A stretch of DNA of 8,774 nt from positions 1-8,774 of the forward strand of contig JALWBF010000107.1 in NCBI GenBank assembly GCA_027016055.1. Direction: 5' to 3'. The position numbers and the translations under genes were made by a program. Under the pieces are notes generated by a model. The model searched no databases and had not been told where the DNA came from. It was given only the letters and a program-made list of their open reading frames with translations. Shown in pieces: positions 1 through 7,281 of this stretch (its first letter is position 1; each line of letters begins with the position of its first letter). The stretch comes from Archaeoglobaceae archaeon (GTDB taxonomy: Archaea > Halobacteriota > Archaeoglobi > Archaeoglobales > Archaeoglobaceae).

Positions 1-480
1 GACAGAATCCTTAGCGAGGATACGGAAATATTCGAGCGCTTCTTTTACGGAAGTCTAAAGGACGGTATCGTCAGTCTGTCACTACTGGAAAGCCTATACT
101 TAATGGAAATTGGCGCTCTTGAGGTGTATAGCTCCAACAGGAAAATTTCGATCGATGAAATTAGAGATTTGGCGAGATCTTTTGATCCAAACTTTGACAG
201 GAGGTTTGAAGTTTACAAAGATCTGAAGCTCAGAAATTTCGTTGTAAAGACTGGTTTTAAGTTCGGAAGCGATTTCAGAGTTTACGAAGAGGTTAGAAGT
301 GTAGAAGACCTACCACACTCGAAGTTTTTGGTTACTATCGTAGATGATAAGAGATTGCCTATGTTTGAAATTGCAAGAGCTGTTAGATTAGCTCAAAACG
401 TTAGAAAGAAGCAGATATTTGTATATAAAGATCGAGAAGGTAAAAATAGGTTCGTTCTGGTTGAAAGAATTAAAGTTTAA
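1..480 (+). CDS. endA: tRNA-splicing endonuclease (EndA), 3' part; 5' end outside window
   Basis: The enzyme cuts introns out of precursor tRNAs (and archaeal pre-rRNA) at bulge-helix-bulge motifs, leaving 2',3'-cyclic phosphate and 5'-OH ends. The frame is open from base 1, giving 159 visible residues. The block YGSLKDGIVSLSLLESLYL (residues 16-34) matches the start of the catalytic repeat in Methanocaldococcus EndA, so the ATG at 103 is an internal Met and not the start. The KTGFKFGSDFRVY block follows. The expected Tyr-His-Lys triad is present at Y95, H106 and K136 (visible numbering), the latter two in PHSKF and NVRKK. About 20 residues are missing if this is the short homotetrameric class, or roughly 150 if it is the long two-repeat homodimeric class known from Archaeoglobus; the window cannot decide. 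It is followed by an AT-rich spacer, so it is probably transcribed apart from the operon downstream. Confidence 0.92.
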   Translation, partial: DRILSEDTEIFERFFYGSLKDGIVSLSLLESLYLMEIGALEVYSSNRKISIDEIRDLARSFDPNFDRRFEVYKDLKLRNFVVKTGFKFGSDFRVYEEVRSVEDLPHSKFLVTIVDDKRLPMFEIARAVRLAQNVRKKQIFVYKDREGKNRFVLVERIKV

Positions 481-494
481 ATATTATAATTCAC

Positions 495-530
495 AATTTA
501 TCTTTGTTATTAATTATTTTTCATGTTATT
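495..530 (+). terminator. candidate T-rich terminator after endA
   Basis: A T-rich stretch begins 15 bases after the endA stop and includes a run of five T at 517-521. Archaeal termination commonly uses oligo-T tracts without a hairpin. The tracts here are short and interrupted, so the call is tentative. Confidence 0.35.
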
Positions 531-596
531 TATCGAGTGGGCATATTTGTTATAAGAAGTGTTACCATCTTGGGTTATTAGTAATACCTTGTTTTT

Positions 597-620
597 CGTA
601 AAGTTTATTATTCTTATAAG
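597..620 (+). promoter_or_regulatory. candidate BRE/TATA promoter of the hdr-mvh operon
   Basis: A purine-rich BRE-like segment, cgtaaag (597-603), is followed by TTTATTA (604-610), with a second TATA-like palindrome CTTATAAG at 613-620. With the usual archaeal spacing of about 25 bases, transcription would start near 630-645, leaving a 40-50 base leader before the hdrA GTG. It lies in the only AT-rich gap ahead of the six-gene operon. Which of the two boxes is used cannot be told by eye. Confidence 0.4.
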
Positions 621-683
621 TTAAGGTGCTATCGATTATTAGGTCGTGTGGTGATATTCTGCTAACCGTAGAGGTGGTGTTAC

Positions 684-2777
684 GTGCCTAAGATAGGAGT
701 ATACATTTGTCACTGTGGAGAGAACATAGCTGGGGCTGTAAACATTGAAGAGGTTAAGAAATTTGCCGAGCAATTGCCTGACGTTGTTGTAGTCAGGGAC
801 TATCTCTTCATGTGTTCCGATCCCGGACAGGAGATAATCAAGGAAGACATTAGGAAGGGACTTGTGGACAGAGTTGTAGTAGCTGCTTGCACACCGAGGA
901 CTCATGAGCCGATATTCAGAAAAGCTTGTGAGGATGCCGGTTTGAACAAGTATTATTTTGAGATGGCGAACATCAGAGACCAGTGCTCGTGGGCGCACTG
1001 GCATGAGAAGGAGAAAGCTACAGAAAAAGCCAAGCAACTTATAGCTGCTGCCGTAGCCAAAGCAAGGTTGCTTGAGCCCTTAGAAGATAGATACGTAGAA
1101 CTGAACAAGGATGTGCTTGTTATTGGAGGAGGTATCGCCGGAATTTTCGCAGCTTTAGATTTGGCTAACGCCGGCTTTAAGGTTTATCTCGTCGAAAAAT
1201 CGCCATCCATCGGAGGAAACATGGCTAAATTGGATAAGACTTTCCCAACAAACGACTGTTCTGCATGTATTCTCACTCCGCTAATGGTTGAAGTCGCTAA
1301 CCATCCCAACATAACACTATACACATACTCTGAAGTGGAATCTGTAGAAGGAACAGTAGGTAACTTCAAAGTTAAAGTTAGAAAGAAGCAGACATACGTT
1401 GATTGGGAAAAATGCACAGGCTGTGGTGCCTGCCTCAACGTCTGTCCGCCTAAGGCAAGAGTGCCGGATGAGTTTAACGAAGGTCTTAGCTTAAGAGGAG
1501 CGATATACATCCCCTTCCCGCAGGCTGTGCCTAAGAAGGCGGTAATCGATCCGGATGCTTGCATAAGGTGTAGCGGGAGATGGTTCGGTGAGGAGCCGAG
1601 GAGAACTAAAGACGGTAAGCCAATTTTGGCTCCATGCGAGAAGGTCTGTCCTACCGGAGCTTGCAGCAGAGACGAGCCGAGAGATCCTAACGGCGAAATA
1701 ATCGAGCTAAACGTCGGTGCAATCATCGTAGCTACCGGTTACAGAGTAATGGACAAGAAGCACTTCAAGGAGTTCGCTCCCGATAGCCCGAACGTAATTA
1801 CAGCATTGCAGATGGAAAGACTAATTTCTGCTACCGGCCCAACCGAAGGAAAGCTGATCGTTCCTTCAGATATACCGAAGTATCTGGAATGGAAGAGGAA
1901 GATTGAGAAGGGTAAAGAAGCCAAATTAGATGTTAGAAAGCCGAAGGTGATAACGTTCGTTTCATGTGTGGGTTCAAGGGACGAGAGGTTCCACACATAC
2001 TGTTCTAAGGTTTGCTGTATGTATATGCTAAAGCAGGCAATGCTACTGAAAGAAAAGTATCCCGACTTGGACATCTACATATTCTTCATAGACGTCAGAA
2101 CTCCCGGAAAGGACTTTGACGAATACTACATGAGATGCAGAAAGTTGGGGGTCAAGATCATCAAGGGTAAGGTTGGAGGAGTGCAGAGATTGCCAGATGA
2201 AAGACTGCTCGTTAGAGGTTACGATGCCGACTTGGGTAAGCCGGTAGAACTGATCTCTGATATCGTCGTTCTTGCAACAGCTATCGAGCCGAACACTGAT
2301 CTGAAGGATCTGGCAAGAAAACTCGGTATCAACGTCGGAGCCGAGGGATTCCTCAGAGAGAGACACACGAAGCTGTATCCAGTAGATACGATGACCGAAG
2401 GCATTTTCATCTGCGGTTGCGCTCAGGGGCCGAAGGACATTCCAGACTCCGTAGCCCAAGCTAAGGCTGCTGCAGCCTCAGCCATGTCGTTGCTCGCTCC
2501 GGGCAAGATGAAGGTCGAACCCCTCGTCTCTGAAGTTAATCCAGAGAAGTGCACGGGATGCGGTATCTGCGCGCCGTTGTGCCCGTATGGGGCAATAGAA
2601 TACGTTGAAATCGACGGAAAGAGAAGGGCAAAGATAAACGAAGCCATCTGCAAGGGATGCGGAGTTTGTGCAGCTGCATGCCCGAGTAAGGCAATAACGT
2701 TGCATGGATTCACCTACGAGCAAGTTCTCGCTCAGATCAGGACGATTGCGAGAAAGGGTGTTATTGAGGAGGTGTAA
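684..2777 (+). CDS. hdrA: HdrA: FAD/iron-sulfur subunit of heterodisulfide reductase (electron-bifurcating)
   Basis: HdrA takes electrons from H2 via MvhD and bifurcates them at its FAD to ferredoxin and to the HdrBC heterodisulfide branch. It is 697 residues long, cytoplasmic, with no signal peptide. An N-terminal Cys domain (C9, C11, C44, C69, C82, C101) comes first. Next is a thioredoxin-reductase-like FAD domain with GGGIAG at 148-153, the acidic E171, the DCSAC motif (C192/C195; methanococcal HdrA can carry Sec in this motif) and ATGY at 350-353. Inserted within it is a ferredoxin domain with C244/C247/C250/C254 and a second, stretched motif C293/C296...C318/C322. The cluster motif C428, C440, C444, C445 follows. 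The C-terminal ferredoxin domain has C623/626/629/633 and C656/659/662/666. The start is GTG, preceded by GAGGTGG at 671-677. It is the first gene of the operon, and hdrC begins 3 bases after its stop. Confidence 0.97.
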   Translation: MPKIGVYICHCGENIAGAVNIEEVKKFAEQLPDVVVVRDYLFMCSDPGQEIIKEDIRKGLVDRVVVAACTPRTHEPIFRKACEDAGLNKYYFEMANIRDQCSWAHWHEKEKATEKAKQLIAAAVAKARLLEPLEDRYVELNKDVLVIGGGIAGIFAALDLANAGFKVYLVEKSPSIGGNMAKLDKTFPTNDCSACILTPLMVEVANHPNITLYTYSEVESVEGTVGNFKVKVRKKQTYVDWEKCTGCGACLNVCPPKARVPDEFNEGLSLRGAIYIPFPQAVPKKAVIDPDACIRCSGRWFGEEPRRTKDGKPILAPCEKVCPTGACSRDEPRDPNGEIIELNVGAIIVATGYRVMDKKHFKEFAPDSPNVITALQMERLISATGPTEGKLIVPSDIPKYLEWKRKIEKGKEAKLDVRKPKVITFVSCVGSRDERFHTYCSKVCCMYMLKQAMLLKEKYPDLDIYIFFIDVRTPGKDFDEYYMRCRKLGVKIIKGKVGGVQRLPDERLLVRGYDADLGKPVELISDIVVLATAIEPNTDLKDLARKLGINVGAEGFLRERHTKLYPVDTMTEGIFICGCAQGPKDIPDSVAQAKAAAASAMSLLAPGKMKVEPLVSEVNPEKCTGCGICAPLCPYGAIEYVEIDGKRRAKINEAICKGCGVCAAACPSKAITLHGFTYEQVLAQIRTIARKGVIEEV

Positions 2778-2780
2778 CGG

Positions 2781-3338
2781 ATGGAGTCTGGAGTTTCTTC
2801 TGTTATCAATTTAACCGAAGTAGCGAAGAGGGAGAAAGAAGAGTTTGGAAAGAAGGTTTCGGAGCTCATCATTGAATTCGGAGCGGAGAACTTACTGGCT
2901 TGCATGCAGTGCGGAGCTTGCGCTTCCGTCTGCCCGCTTGCGAGAGTTGGCTTTGAATGGTATAACAAGAAGCTGATCAAAGCGATACTGATCGGCATGA
3001 AGGAAGAGCTTTTGGATGATCCGACACCGTGGGCTTGCGTTGCTTGCAACAGATGCACGGAAATCTGTCCAAGGCAGGTTGCCCCATTCGAAGTGATGTT
3101 TGCGATGAGAAGGCTTATGGTTGAAGAATTCGCCATTCCCACACTTGCGATTGAAGGAATCCGATCGCTTTACGAGCACGGACATGCAGTTTATATGACC
3201 GGAAGGGAAGCGAGGAAAAAGGTAGGTTTACCGGAAAAGCCACCTACAACGGATTCCGATGAGAAGGCTCTCCAAGATCTTAGAACGATTTTGAGGAATA
3301 CCAAGCTTGCCGAGCTTGGTCTGATACCTATGGAGTGA
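2781..3338 (+). CDS. hdrC: HdrC: two-[4Fe-4S] electron-transfer subunit of heterodisulfide reductase
   Basis: HdrC wires HdrA to the catalytic subunit HdrB. The 185-residue protein has two classical cluster motifs: C41/C44/C47 with C51-P (CMQCGACASVCP) and C86/C89/C92 with C96-P (CVACNRCTEICP). The size and the long C-terminal helical/charged tail fit soluble HdrC and not membrane-linked HdrD/E forms. The ATG is supported by GGAGGTG at 2768-2774, which lies inside the last codons of hdrA, so translation is probably coupled. The order hdrA-hdrC-hdrB differs from loci where hdrBC sit together away from hdrA, and matches the Archaeoglobus arrangement. Confidence 0.96.
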   Translation: MESGVSSVINLTEVAKREKEEFGKKVSELIIEFGAENLLACMQCGACASVCPLARVGFEWYNKKLIKAILIGMKEELLDDPTPWACVACNRCTEICPRQVAPFEVMFAMRRLMVEEFAIPTLAIEGIRSLYEHGHAVYMTGREARKKVGLPEKPPTTDSDEKALQDLRTILRNTKLAELGLIPME

Positions 3339-3347
3339 GGTGGTCTT

Positions 3348-4280
3348 ATGATTTCGGAAACCGTGAAGGAGGAGAAAAAACTCAAGTTTGGGTTATTTTT
3401 GGGCTGTAACATTTCTTTCAATAGACCAGATGTCGAGCAAGCGATGAGAAAGATCTTCCCAGCTTTGGGCGTTGAAATAGACGATTTAGTCGGACAATCG
3501 TGCTGTCCGACATGGGGAACGATGCCATCCATCGATATCGTCGGCTGGTGTGCTGTGGCTGCGAGAAACCTTTGCTTGGGCGAGGAGAAGGGAATAGATT
3601 TGATGACAGCCTGCAACAGCTGTTACGGAAGTCTGAATGAGGCGAGGCACAAGATGCTCAAGAATCCGGAAATAATGAGCAAGGTAAACGAAATCCTTGC
3701 AAAGATCGGCAAGAAATACGAAGGAAAGGCTAAGTGCAGGCACGTTGCGTGGGTTCTCTATAAAGATGTAGGCTTGGAGAAGATCAAGGAATCGATAAAA
3801 TACTCGTTGGATGGAATAACGGTTGCGGTTCAGCCGGGCTGTCACTTCTTATGGCCTTCCGAAGTTTATCCGGACAAAGAGGAGGATCCGTTCAATCCTA
3901 AAGTGCTGAGAGAGCTTTGCGAAGCTTTAGGAGCGGATGCTCCATACTATACAAGGCTTATCGATTGCTGTGGAATGGGTGCCTTGAGAAGCACGGATCC
4001 TGAGAAATCGTTTATCCTCGTAAGGGAGAAGCTTGAGTGCATAAAAGAGGAAATCGATGCCGATCTGATCGTAACAACCTGCTCGTCATGCCTTATCCAG
4101 CTTGATGACGCTCAGGAGAAGCTTAGAAAGGAAGGGAAAATAAACTTCTCGATTCCTGTTCTGCATTACGTTCAGTTGCTTGCCATCTGCATGGGTTTCG
4201 ATCCTCAGCAGGTTGCCGGCATTTGTGTTACGCCGAGGGATGAGATAATTAAGAGAATTTTGGAGGGTGGTAAGAGATGA
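3348..4280 (+). CDS. hdrB: HdrB: catalytic subunit of heterodisulfide reductase, two CCG domains
   Basis: HdrB is the site of disulfide reduction, in methanogens CoM-S-S-CoB to the two thiols. Both CCG (DUF224) cysteine sets needed for the two non-cubane [4Fe-4S] clusters are intact in this 310-residue protein. The first is C20, C52-C53, C89 and C92; the second is C165, C207-C208, C245 and C248. The ATG has GAGGTGG just upstream, overlapping the hdrC stop region, with a 9-base gap between genes. The last four bases (ATGA) are shared with the mvhD start. In a sulfate- or iron-reducing archaeon the natural disulfide is less certain than in methanogens; a CoM/CoB-type or other small-thiol disulfide is inferred. 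Confidence 0.96.
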   Translation: MISETVKEEKKLKFGLFLGCNISFNRPDVEQAMRKIFPALGVEIDDLVGQSCCPTWGTMPSIDIVGWCAVAARNLCLGEEKGIDLMTACNSCYGSLNEARHKMLKNPEIMSKVNEILAKIGKKYEGKAKCRHVAWVLYKDVGLEKIKESIKYSLDGITVAVQPGCHFLWPSEVYPDKEEDPFNPKVLRELCEALGADAPYYTRLIDCCGMGALRSTDPEKSFILVREKLECIKEEIDADLIVTTCSSCLIQLDDAQEKLRKEGKINFSIPVLHYVQLLAICMGFDPQQVAGICVTPRDEIIKRILEGGKR

Positions 4281-4690
4281 GCGAAGAATGGGAGCCTAAC
4301 ATCATAGTTATCGCTTGCAACTGGTGCACATATCAGGCTGCTGATCTTGCTGGGAGCTTGAGGTATTCTTATCCGCCGACGGTGAAGGTTGTCAGAGTTC
4401 CTTGTAGCGGTAGAGTCGAGCCAGAATTCGTGCTCGAAGCTCTGATCAACGGAGCCGACGGAGTCCTCATCGGCGGTTGCCACCCCGGAGATTGCCACTA
4501 CAAAGAAGGTAACTACAAGGCTTTGAGGAGGTTCAAGCTCCTTCACAAGCTCTTGACGGAATTGGGAATCGAACCGGAGAGGGTAAGACTTGAATGGATA
4601 GGCGGTTCTGAAGGATTGAAGTTCGCTGAGGTTATGAAGGAATTTGATGCTACTATCAGAAAATTGGGACCAAATCCTTTGAAGAGGTGA
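4277..4690 (+). CDS. mvhD: MvhD: [2Fe-2S] linker between hydrogenase and HdrA
   Basis: MvhD physically joins the MvhAG hydrogenase to HdrA and passes electrons to the HdrA flavin through one [2Fe-2S] cluster. The 137-residue protein has the five cysteines expected: C14 and C17 (CNWC), C43 in PCSGR, and C68 and C73 in GCHPGDCHY. The length is that of stand-alone MvhD, not fused to HdrA or to a formate dehydrogenase subunit as in some other lineages. Its ATG overlaps the hdrB stop in an ATGA junction, with a GGAGGGTGG ribosome-binding site at 4262-4270 inside hdrB, which fits balanced synthesis of the Hdr and Mvh halves. Confidence 0.96.
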   Translation: MSEEWEPNIIVIACNWCTYQAADLAGSLRYSYPPTVKVVRVPCSGRVEPEFVLEALINGADGVLIGGCHPGDCHYKEGNYKALRRFKLLHKLLTELGIEPERVRLEWIGGSEGLKFAEVMKEFDATIRKLGPNPLKR

Positions 4691-4694
4691 TTTT

Positions 4695-5654
4695 ATGGCT
4701 CTCAAATTTGCATTCTATTTAGCCGCTGGCTGTGCTGGATGTGAAATGGCGCTGGTGGATTTGGCGGACAGGCTGATCGATGCATTGGGGGATTTGGAGA
4801 TAGTCTTCTGGGCTCCGACCGTAGCTGACATTAAGTATAAGGACTTGGAGGCGATGCCGGACAAATCGATCGATATTGCGCTCGTTGATGGAGCGATCAG
4901 GCTCAGCGAGCAGGAGCACATCGTAAAAGTTCTCAGAAAGAAGGCTAAGATATTGGTAGCCTTTGGTGCTTGCGCTGCGATGGGAGGTATCCCCGGACTC
5001 GCGAATCTGCACACCAAGGATGAGATTTTCGAGACTGTCTACTTCAATACTTACAGCACGGACAATCCCGACGGAGTAGTTCCGCAGACCAAGTGCGTTG
5101 TGGACGGAAAGTATGAACTAACCCTTCCGGAGTTCTGGAACGAGGTTAAAGCACTGCATCAGGTTGTTGATGTTGATTACTTCGTAGGCGGTTGCCCACC
5201 ACATCACGAGCACGTTGCTAAGATCGTTGAGGCAATCGTTAGCGGAAACCTGCCTCCAAAGGGGTCTTGGATCACCGACGGAAAGTCAGTCTGCGACGTC
5301 TGTCCGAGGAATCCAGCCAACAAAGGCGAAACCAGAGAAACTGTGAAGGAAGTTAAGAGAACTATCGAGGGAATACCGGACGAAGAGAGATGTCTGCTTC
5401 AGCAGGGATATCTGTGCTTCGGTCCCATAACTCAGGGAGACTGCGGTGCAAGCTGTCCTAAGGTTAACATACCGTGCAGAGGATGCGGAGGACCGTTGCC
5501 GGGAGTCAAGGACTTCGGAGCAAGGGCTATCGCTTCTTTAGCCAGCATCCTCGAAGACAGTGCCGTTGATCAGCTTATGGAAAAGTATCCAAGCCTTGCA
5601 AAGCTTTTCTATAGATACTCCCTGCCGGTGGCAACGATCAATAAGAGGAGGTGA
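4695..5654 (+). CDS. mvhG: MvhG: small (iron-sulfur) subunit of group 3c [NiFe]-hydrogenase
   Basis: MvhG carries electrons from the NiFe site of MvhA through three iron-sulfur clusters to MvhD. The 319-residue protein starts directly with the flavodoxin-like domain. Proximal-cluster ligands are C13 and C16 (GCAGCE) with C93 (FGAC) and C167 (GGCPP). The C-terminal half is cysteine-rich: C200 and C203 (CDVCP), C233, C241, C250, C254, C261 and C264, enough for the medial and distal clusters. There is no twin-arginine signal, so the enzyme is cytoplasmic, as expected for group 3. The gap from mvhD is 4 bases, with GAGGTGA over the mvhD stop as ribosome-binding site. Its stop TGA lies inside the ribosome-binding site of mvhA. 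Confidence 0.96.
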   Translation: MALKFAFYLAAGCAGCEMALVDLADRLIDALGDLEIVFWAPTVADIKYKDLEAMPDKSIDIALVDGAIRLSEQEHIVKVLRKKAKILVAFGACAAMGGIPGLANLHTKDEIFETVYFNTYSTDNPDGVVPQTKCVVDGKYELTLPEFWNEVKALHQVVDVDYFVGGCPPHHEHVAKIVEAIVSGNLPPKGSWITDGKSVCDVCPRNPANKGETRETVKEVKRTIEGIPDEERCLLQQGYLCFGPITQGDCGASCPKVNIPCRGCGGPLPGVKDFGARAIASLASILEDSAVDQLMEKYPSLAKLFYRYSLPVATINKRR

Positions 5655-5655
5655 G
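5645..5655 (+). promoter_or_regulatory. ribosome-binding site deciding the mvhA start
   Basis: GAGGAGGTGAG is an extended match to the complement of the archaeal 16S 3' end. It contains both the mvhG stop (TGA, 5652-5654) and a GTG in frame with mvhA, and is 5 bases from the TTG at 5660. This favours TTG over GTG as the mvhA start. Confidence 0.7.
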
Positions 5656-5659
5656 CTGT

Positions 5660-7120
5660 TTGAAGAAGATTGAGATCAATCCGATTACGAGACTTGAAGG
5701 TCACGGCAAAATTGCTATATTTTTGGACGAATCCGGTAACGTTGCTGAAGCTTTCTTCCAAGTCGTAGAGCTAAGAGGATACGAGAGGTTCCTCGTAGGA
5801 ATGCCGATAGAGGAGGTGCCAAGAACAGTTTCCACGATCTGCGGTGTTTGCAGGGCTATTCATCACACAGCCGCAACAAAAGCTTCGGATCAGATTTACG
5901 GCGTTGAGCCGACTGAGACTGCGAAAAAGATCAGAGAGCTATTCGTAAATGCTCACTACGTTGAAGATCATGCGGTAATCCTCTACGCTTTGGGCTTGCC
6001 AGACTTCGTGGTCGGTCCAGAGGCTGATCCGGCTGAGAGGAACATAGTCGGATTGGTTAAGAAGGTCGGAGTTGACGTTGCGAAGGAGGTTCTTAGGAAG
6101 AGAAGTTACGCGGTGAAGATACTCGAAATGCTCGGTGGAAAGCCGATTCATCCCGTTGCAGGACTGCCGGGCGGTTGGTCGAAGAGAATTACAGAGGAAG
6201 AGAGACGGGAGATCGAAAAGCTTGCTAAGGAGCTTGTGGAGTTGGGCAAACTTACGATTCAGATATTCGAGGATGTTATCCTGAAGAACGAGAAGTATAT
6301 GGAGCTGATTACGAGCGATGCTTACAGATCCGTGCTAAACTACATGGGAACTGTTGATGAAAAAGGCAGGGTGAACTACTACGACGGAGTTCAGAAGATC
6401 ATAGACACTAAGGGTAACGAGATCGGAAGGTTCACGGGCAAGGAATACCTAAACTATATTGCTGAGAGAGTTCTACCGTGGAGCTACCTGAAGATGCCGT
6501 ATCTTAAGACAATCGGCTGGAAGGGTATAGTTGACGGCGATGGCACAAGCCTATATAGCGTAGGACCTTTGGCGAGACTTAACGTTGCCGACGGCATGAA
6601 CACGCCTCTTGCTCAGGAAGCCTATGAGAAGATGTTCGACGTTCTGAAGGAAAAACCGATTCACTACATAATGGCGTATCATTGGGCAAGAGCTATCGAG
6701 TTGCTGAATGCTGCCGAAAGAGTCCTCGAGCTTGCTCAGGATCCGGAGATCACAGGTTCGGATGTAAGAGCGGAGCTTGGAGAGGTTACTGGGGAGGGCG
6801 TTGGAATAATCGAAGCTCCGAGAGGAACCCTGATTCACCACTATAAGACCGATGAAAAAGGAATCGTCACTGAAGCAAACCTGATCGTCGCTACGACTCA
6901 CAACAAAGGTCCGATTACTCTCGCAATCAGAAAAGCCGCCAAGCACTTTATAAAGAACGGACAGGTTGACGAGAAGATTCTCAACTACGTCGAGATGGCC
7001 TTCAGACCATACGACCTCTGTCTGGCTTGTGCAACACACGTATTGCCGGGTAGATTGCCAATAGAGATAAACATCTACGATTGCGACGGAAATCTTTACA
7101 AAACCCTAAGAAACTTCTAA
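5660..7120 (+). CDS. mvhA: MvhA: large (NiFe catalytic) subunit of group 3c hydrogenase
   Basis: MvhA oxidises H2 at a NiFe(CN)2CO centre and feeds MvhG. I chose the TTG at 5660 (486 residues, MKKIEINPITRLEGHG...): a perfect AGGAGGTGA at 5646-5654 sits 5 bases before it, while the upstream in-frame GTG at 5651 (489 residues) lies inside that Shine-Dalgarno. Family marks are RLEGHG (E13), the L1 cysteines C61/C64 (ICGVC), APRG with active-site Arg R388, and the L2 cysteines C454/C457 with H460. T59 stands where the usual R of RxCGxC is, and L453 replaces the usual P of DPCxxC. After H460 come 26 residues, a candidate tail for maturation cleavage. No maturation peptidase and no mvhB polyferredoxin gene follow; a terminator does. 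Confidence 0.96.
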   Translation: MKKIEINPITRLEGHGKIAIFLDESGNVAEAFFQVVELRGYERFLVGMPIEEVPRTVSTICGVCRAIHHTAATKASDQIYGVEPTETAKKIRELFVNAHYVEDHAVILYALGLPDFVVGPEADPAERNIVGLVKKVGVDVAKEVLRKRSYAVKILEMLGGKPIHPVAGLPGGWSKRITEEERREIEKLAKELVELGKLTIQIFEDVILKNEKYMELITSDAYRSVLNYMGTVDEKGRVNYYDGVQKIIDTKGNEIGRFTGKEYLNYIAERVLPWSYLKMPYLKTIGWKGIVDGDGTSLYSVGPLARLNVADGMNTPLAQEAYEKMFDVLKEKPIHYIMAYHWARAIELLNAAERVLELAQDPEITGSDVRAELGEVTGEGVGIIEAPRGTLIHHYKTDEKGIVTEANLIVATTHNKGPITLAIRKAAKHFIKNGQVDEKILNYVEMAFRPYDLCLACATHVLPGRLPIEINIYDCDGNLYKTLRNF

Positions 7121-7165
7121 ACTTTTTTATTTTTGTTATTTTATTTAACTTTTTGAATTTTTAAC
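7121..7165 (+). terminator. oligo-T terminator of the hdr-mvh operon
   Basis: Directly after the mvhA stop there are at least four T tracts of five or six (7123-7128, 7130-7134, 7150-7154, 7158-7162) within 45 bases, with no GC-rich hairpin. This is the typical intrinsic archaeal termination signal and marks the operon end. Confidence 0.8.
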
Positions 7166-7224
7166 TATAGTGTTAGATGGAGTGTTGAGAGCAGGACTTT
7201 AAAATAGAATTATATAATATAAAG

Positions 7225-7238
7225 ATAAAAGTTTTATA
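7225..7238 (+). promoter_or_regulatory. orphan BRE/TATA-like element
   Basis: The segment ATAAAAGTTTTATA joins an A-rich BRE-like half to a TTTTATA box and forms a near-perfect inverted repeat around its G. A transcript would start near 7260 and run toward the convergent gene's 3' end. No supported + strand gene follows, so it would make a short non-coding or antisense RNA, or it is chance in AT-rich DNA. Confidence 0.2.
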
Positions 7239-7281
7239 GGTCTTACTGAGCAATATTGAGTTTTATTAAGCTTTACGTGAA

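Noticed and set aside
103..105. ATG as the start of the endonuclease gene
   Set aside because: The frame is open upstream to base 1 and encodes the conserved YG...LSLLESLYL block of EndA, so the ATG is internal.
419..601. 60-codon + strand frame overlapping the end of endA
   Set aside because: It starts inside endA in another frame, has no ribosome-binding site, and its product is a Tyr/Phe/Cys-rich readout of AT-rich spacer.
639..1037. Open frame on the minus strand opposite hdrA
   Set aside because: It is antisense to a fully conserved part of HdrA and its product resembles no protein family. The other long antisense frames across the operon were dismissed for the same reason.
1254..1269. 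Possible selenocysteine site at the DCSAC motif of HdrA
   Set aside because: Both positions are ordinary Cys codons (TGT) and no in-frame TGA occurs, so this is the cysteine form of the enzyme.
4205..4705. 166-codon open frame on the minus strand opposite hdrB/mvhD
   Set aside because: It is antisense to MvhD and the HdrB end, both confirmed by their cysteine motifs; its own product has no recognisable domain.
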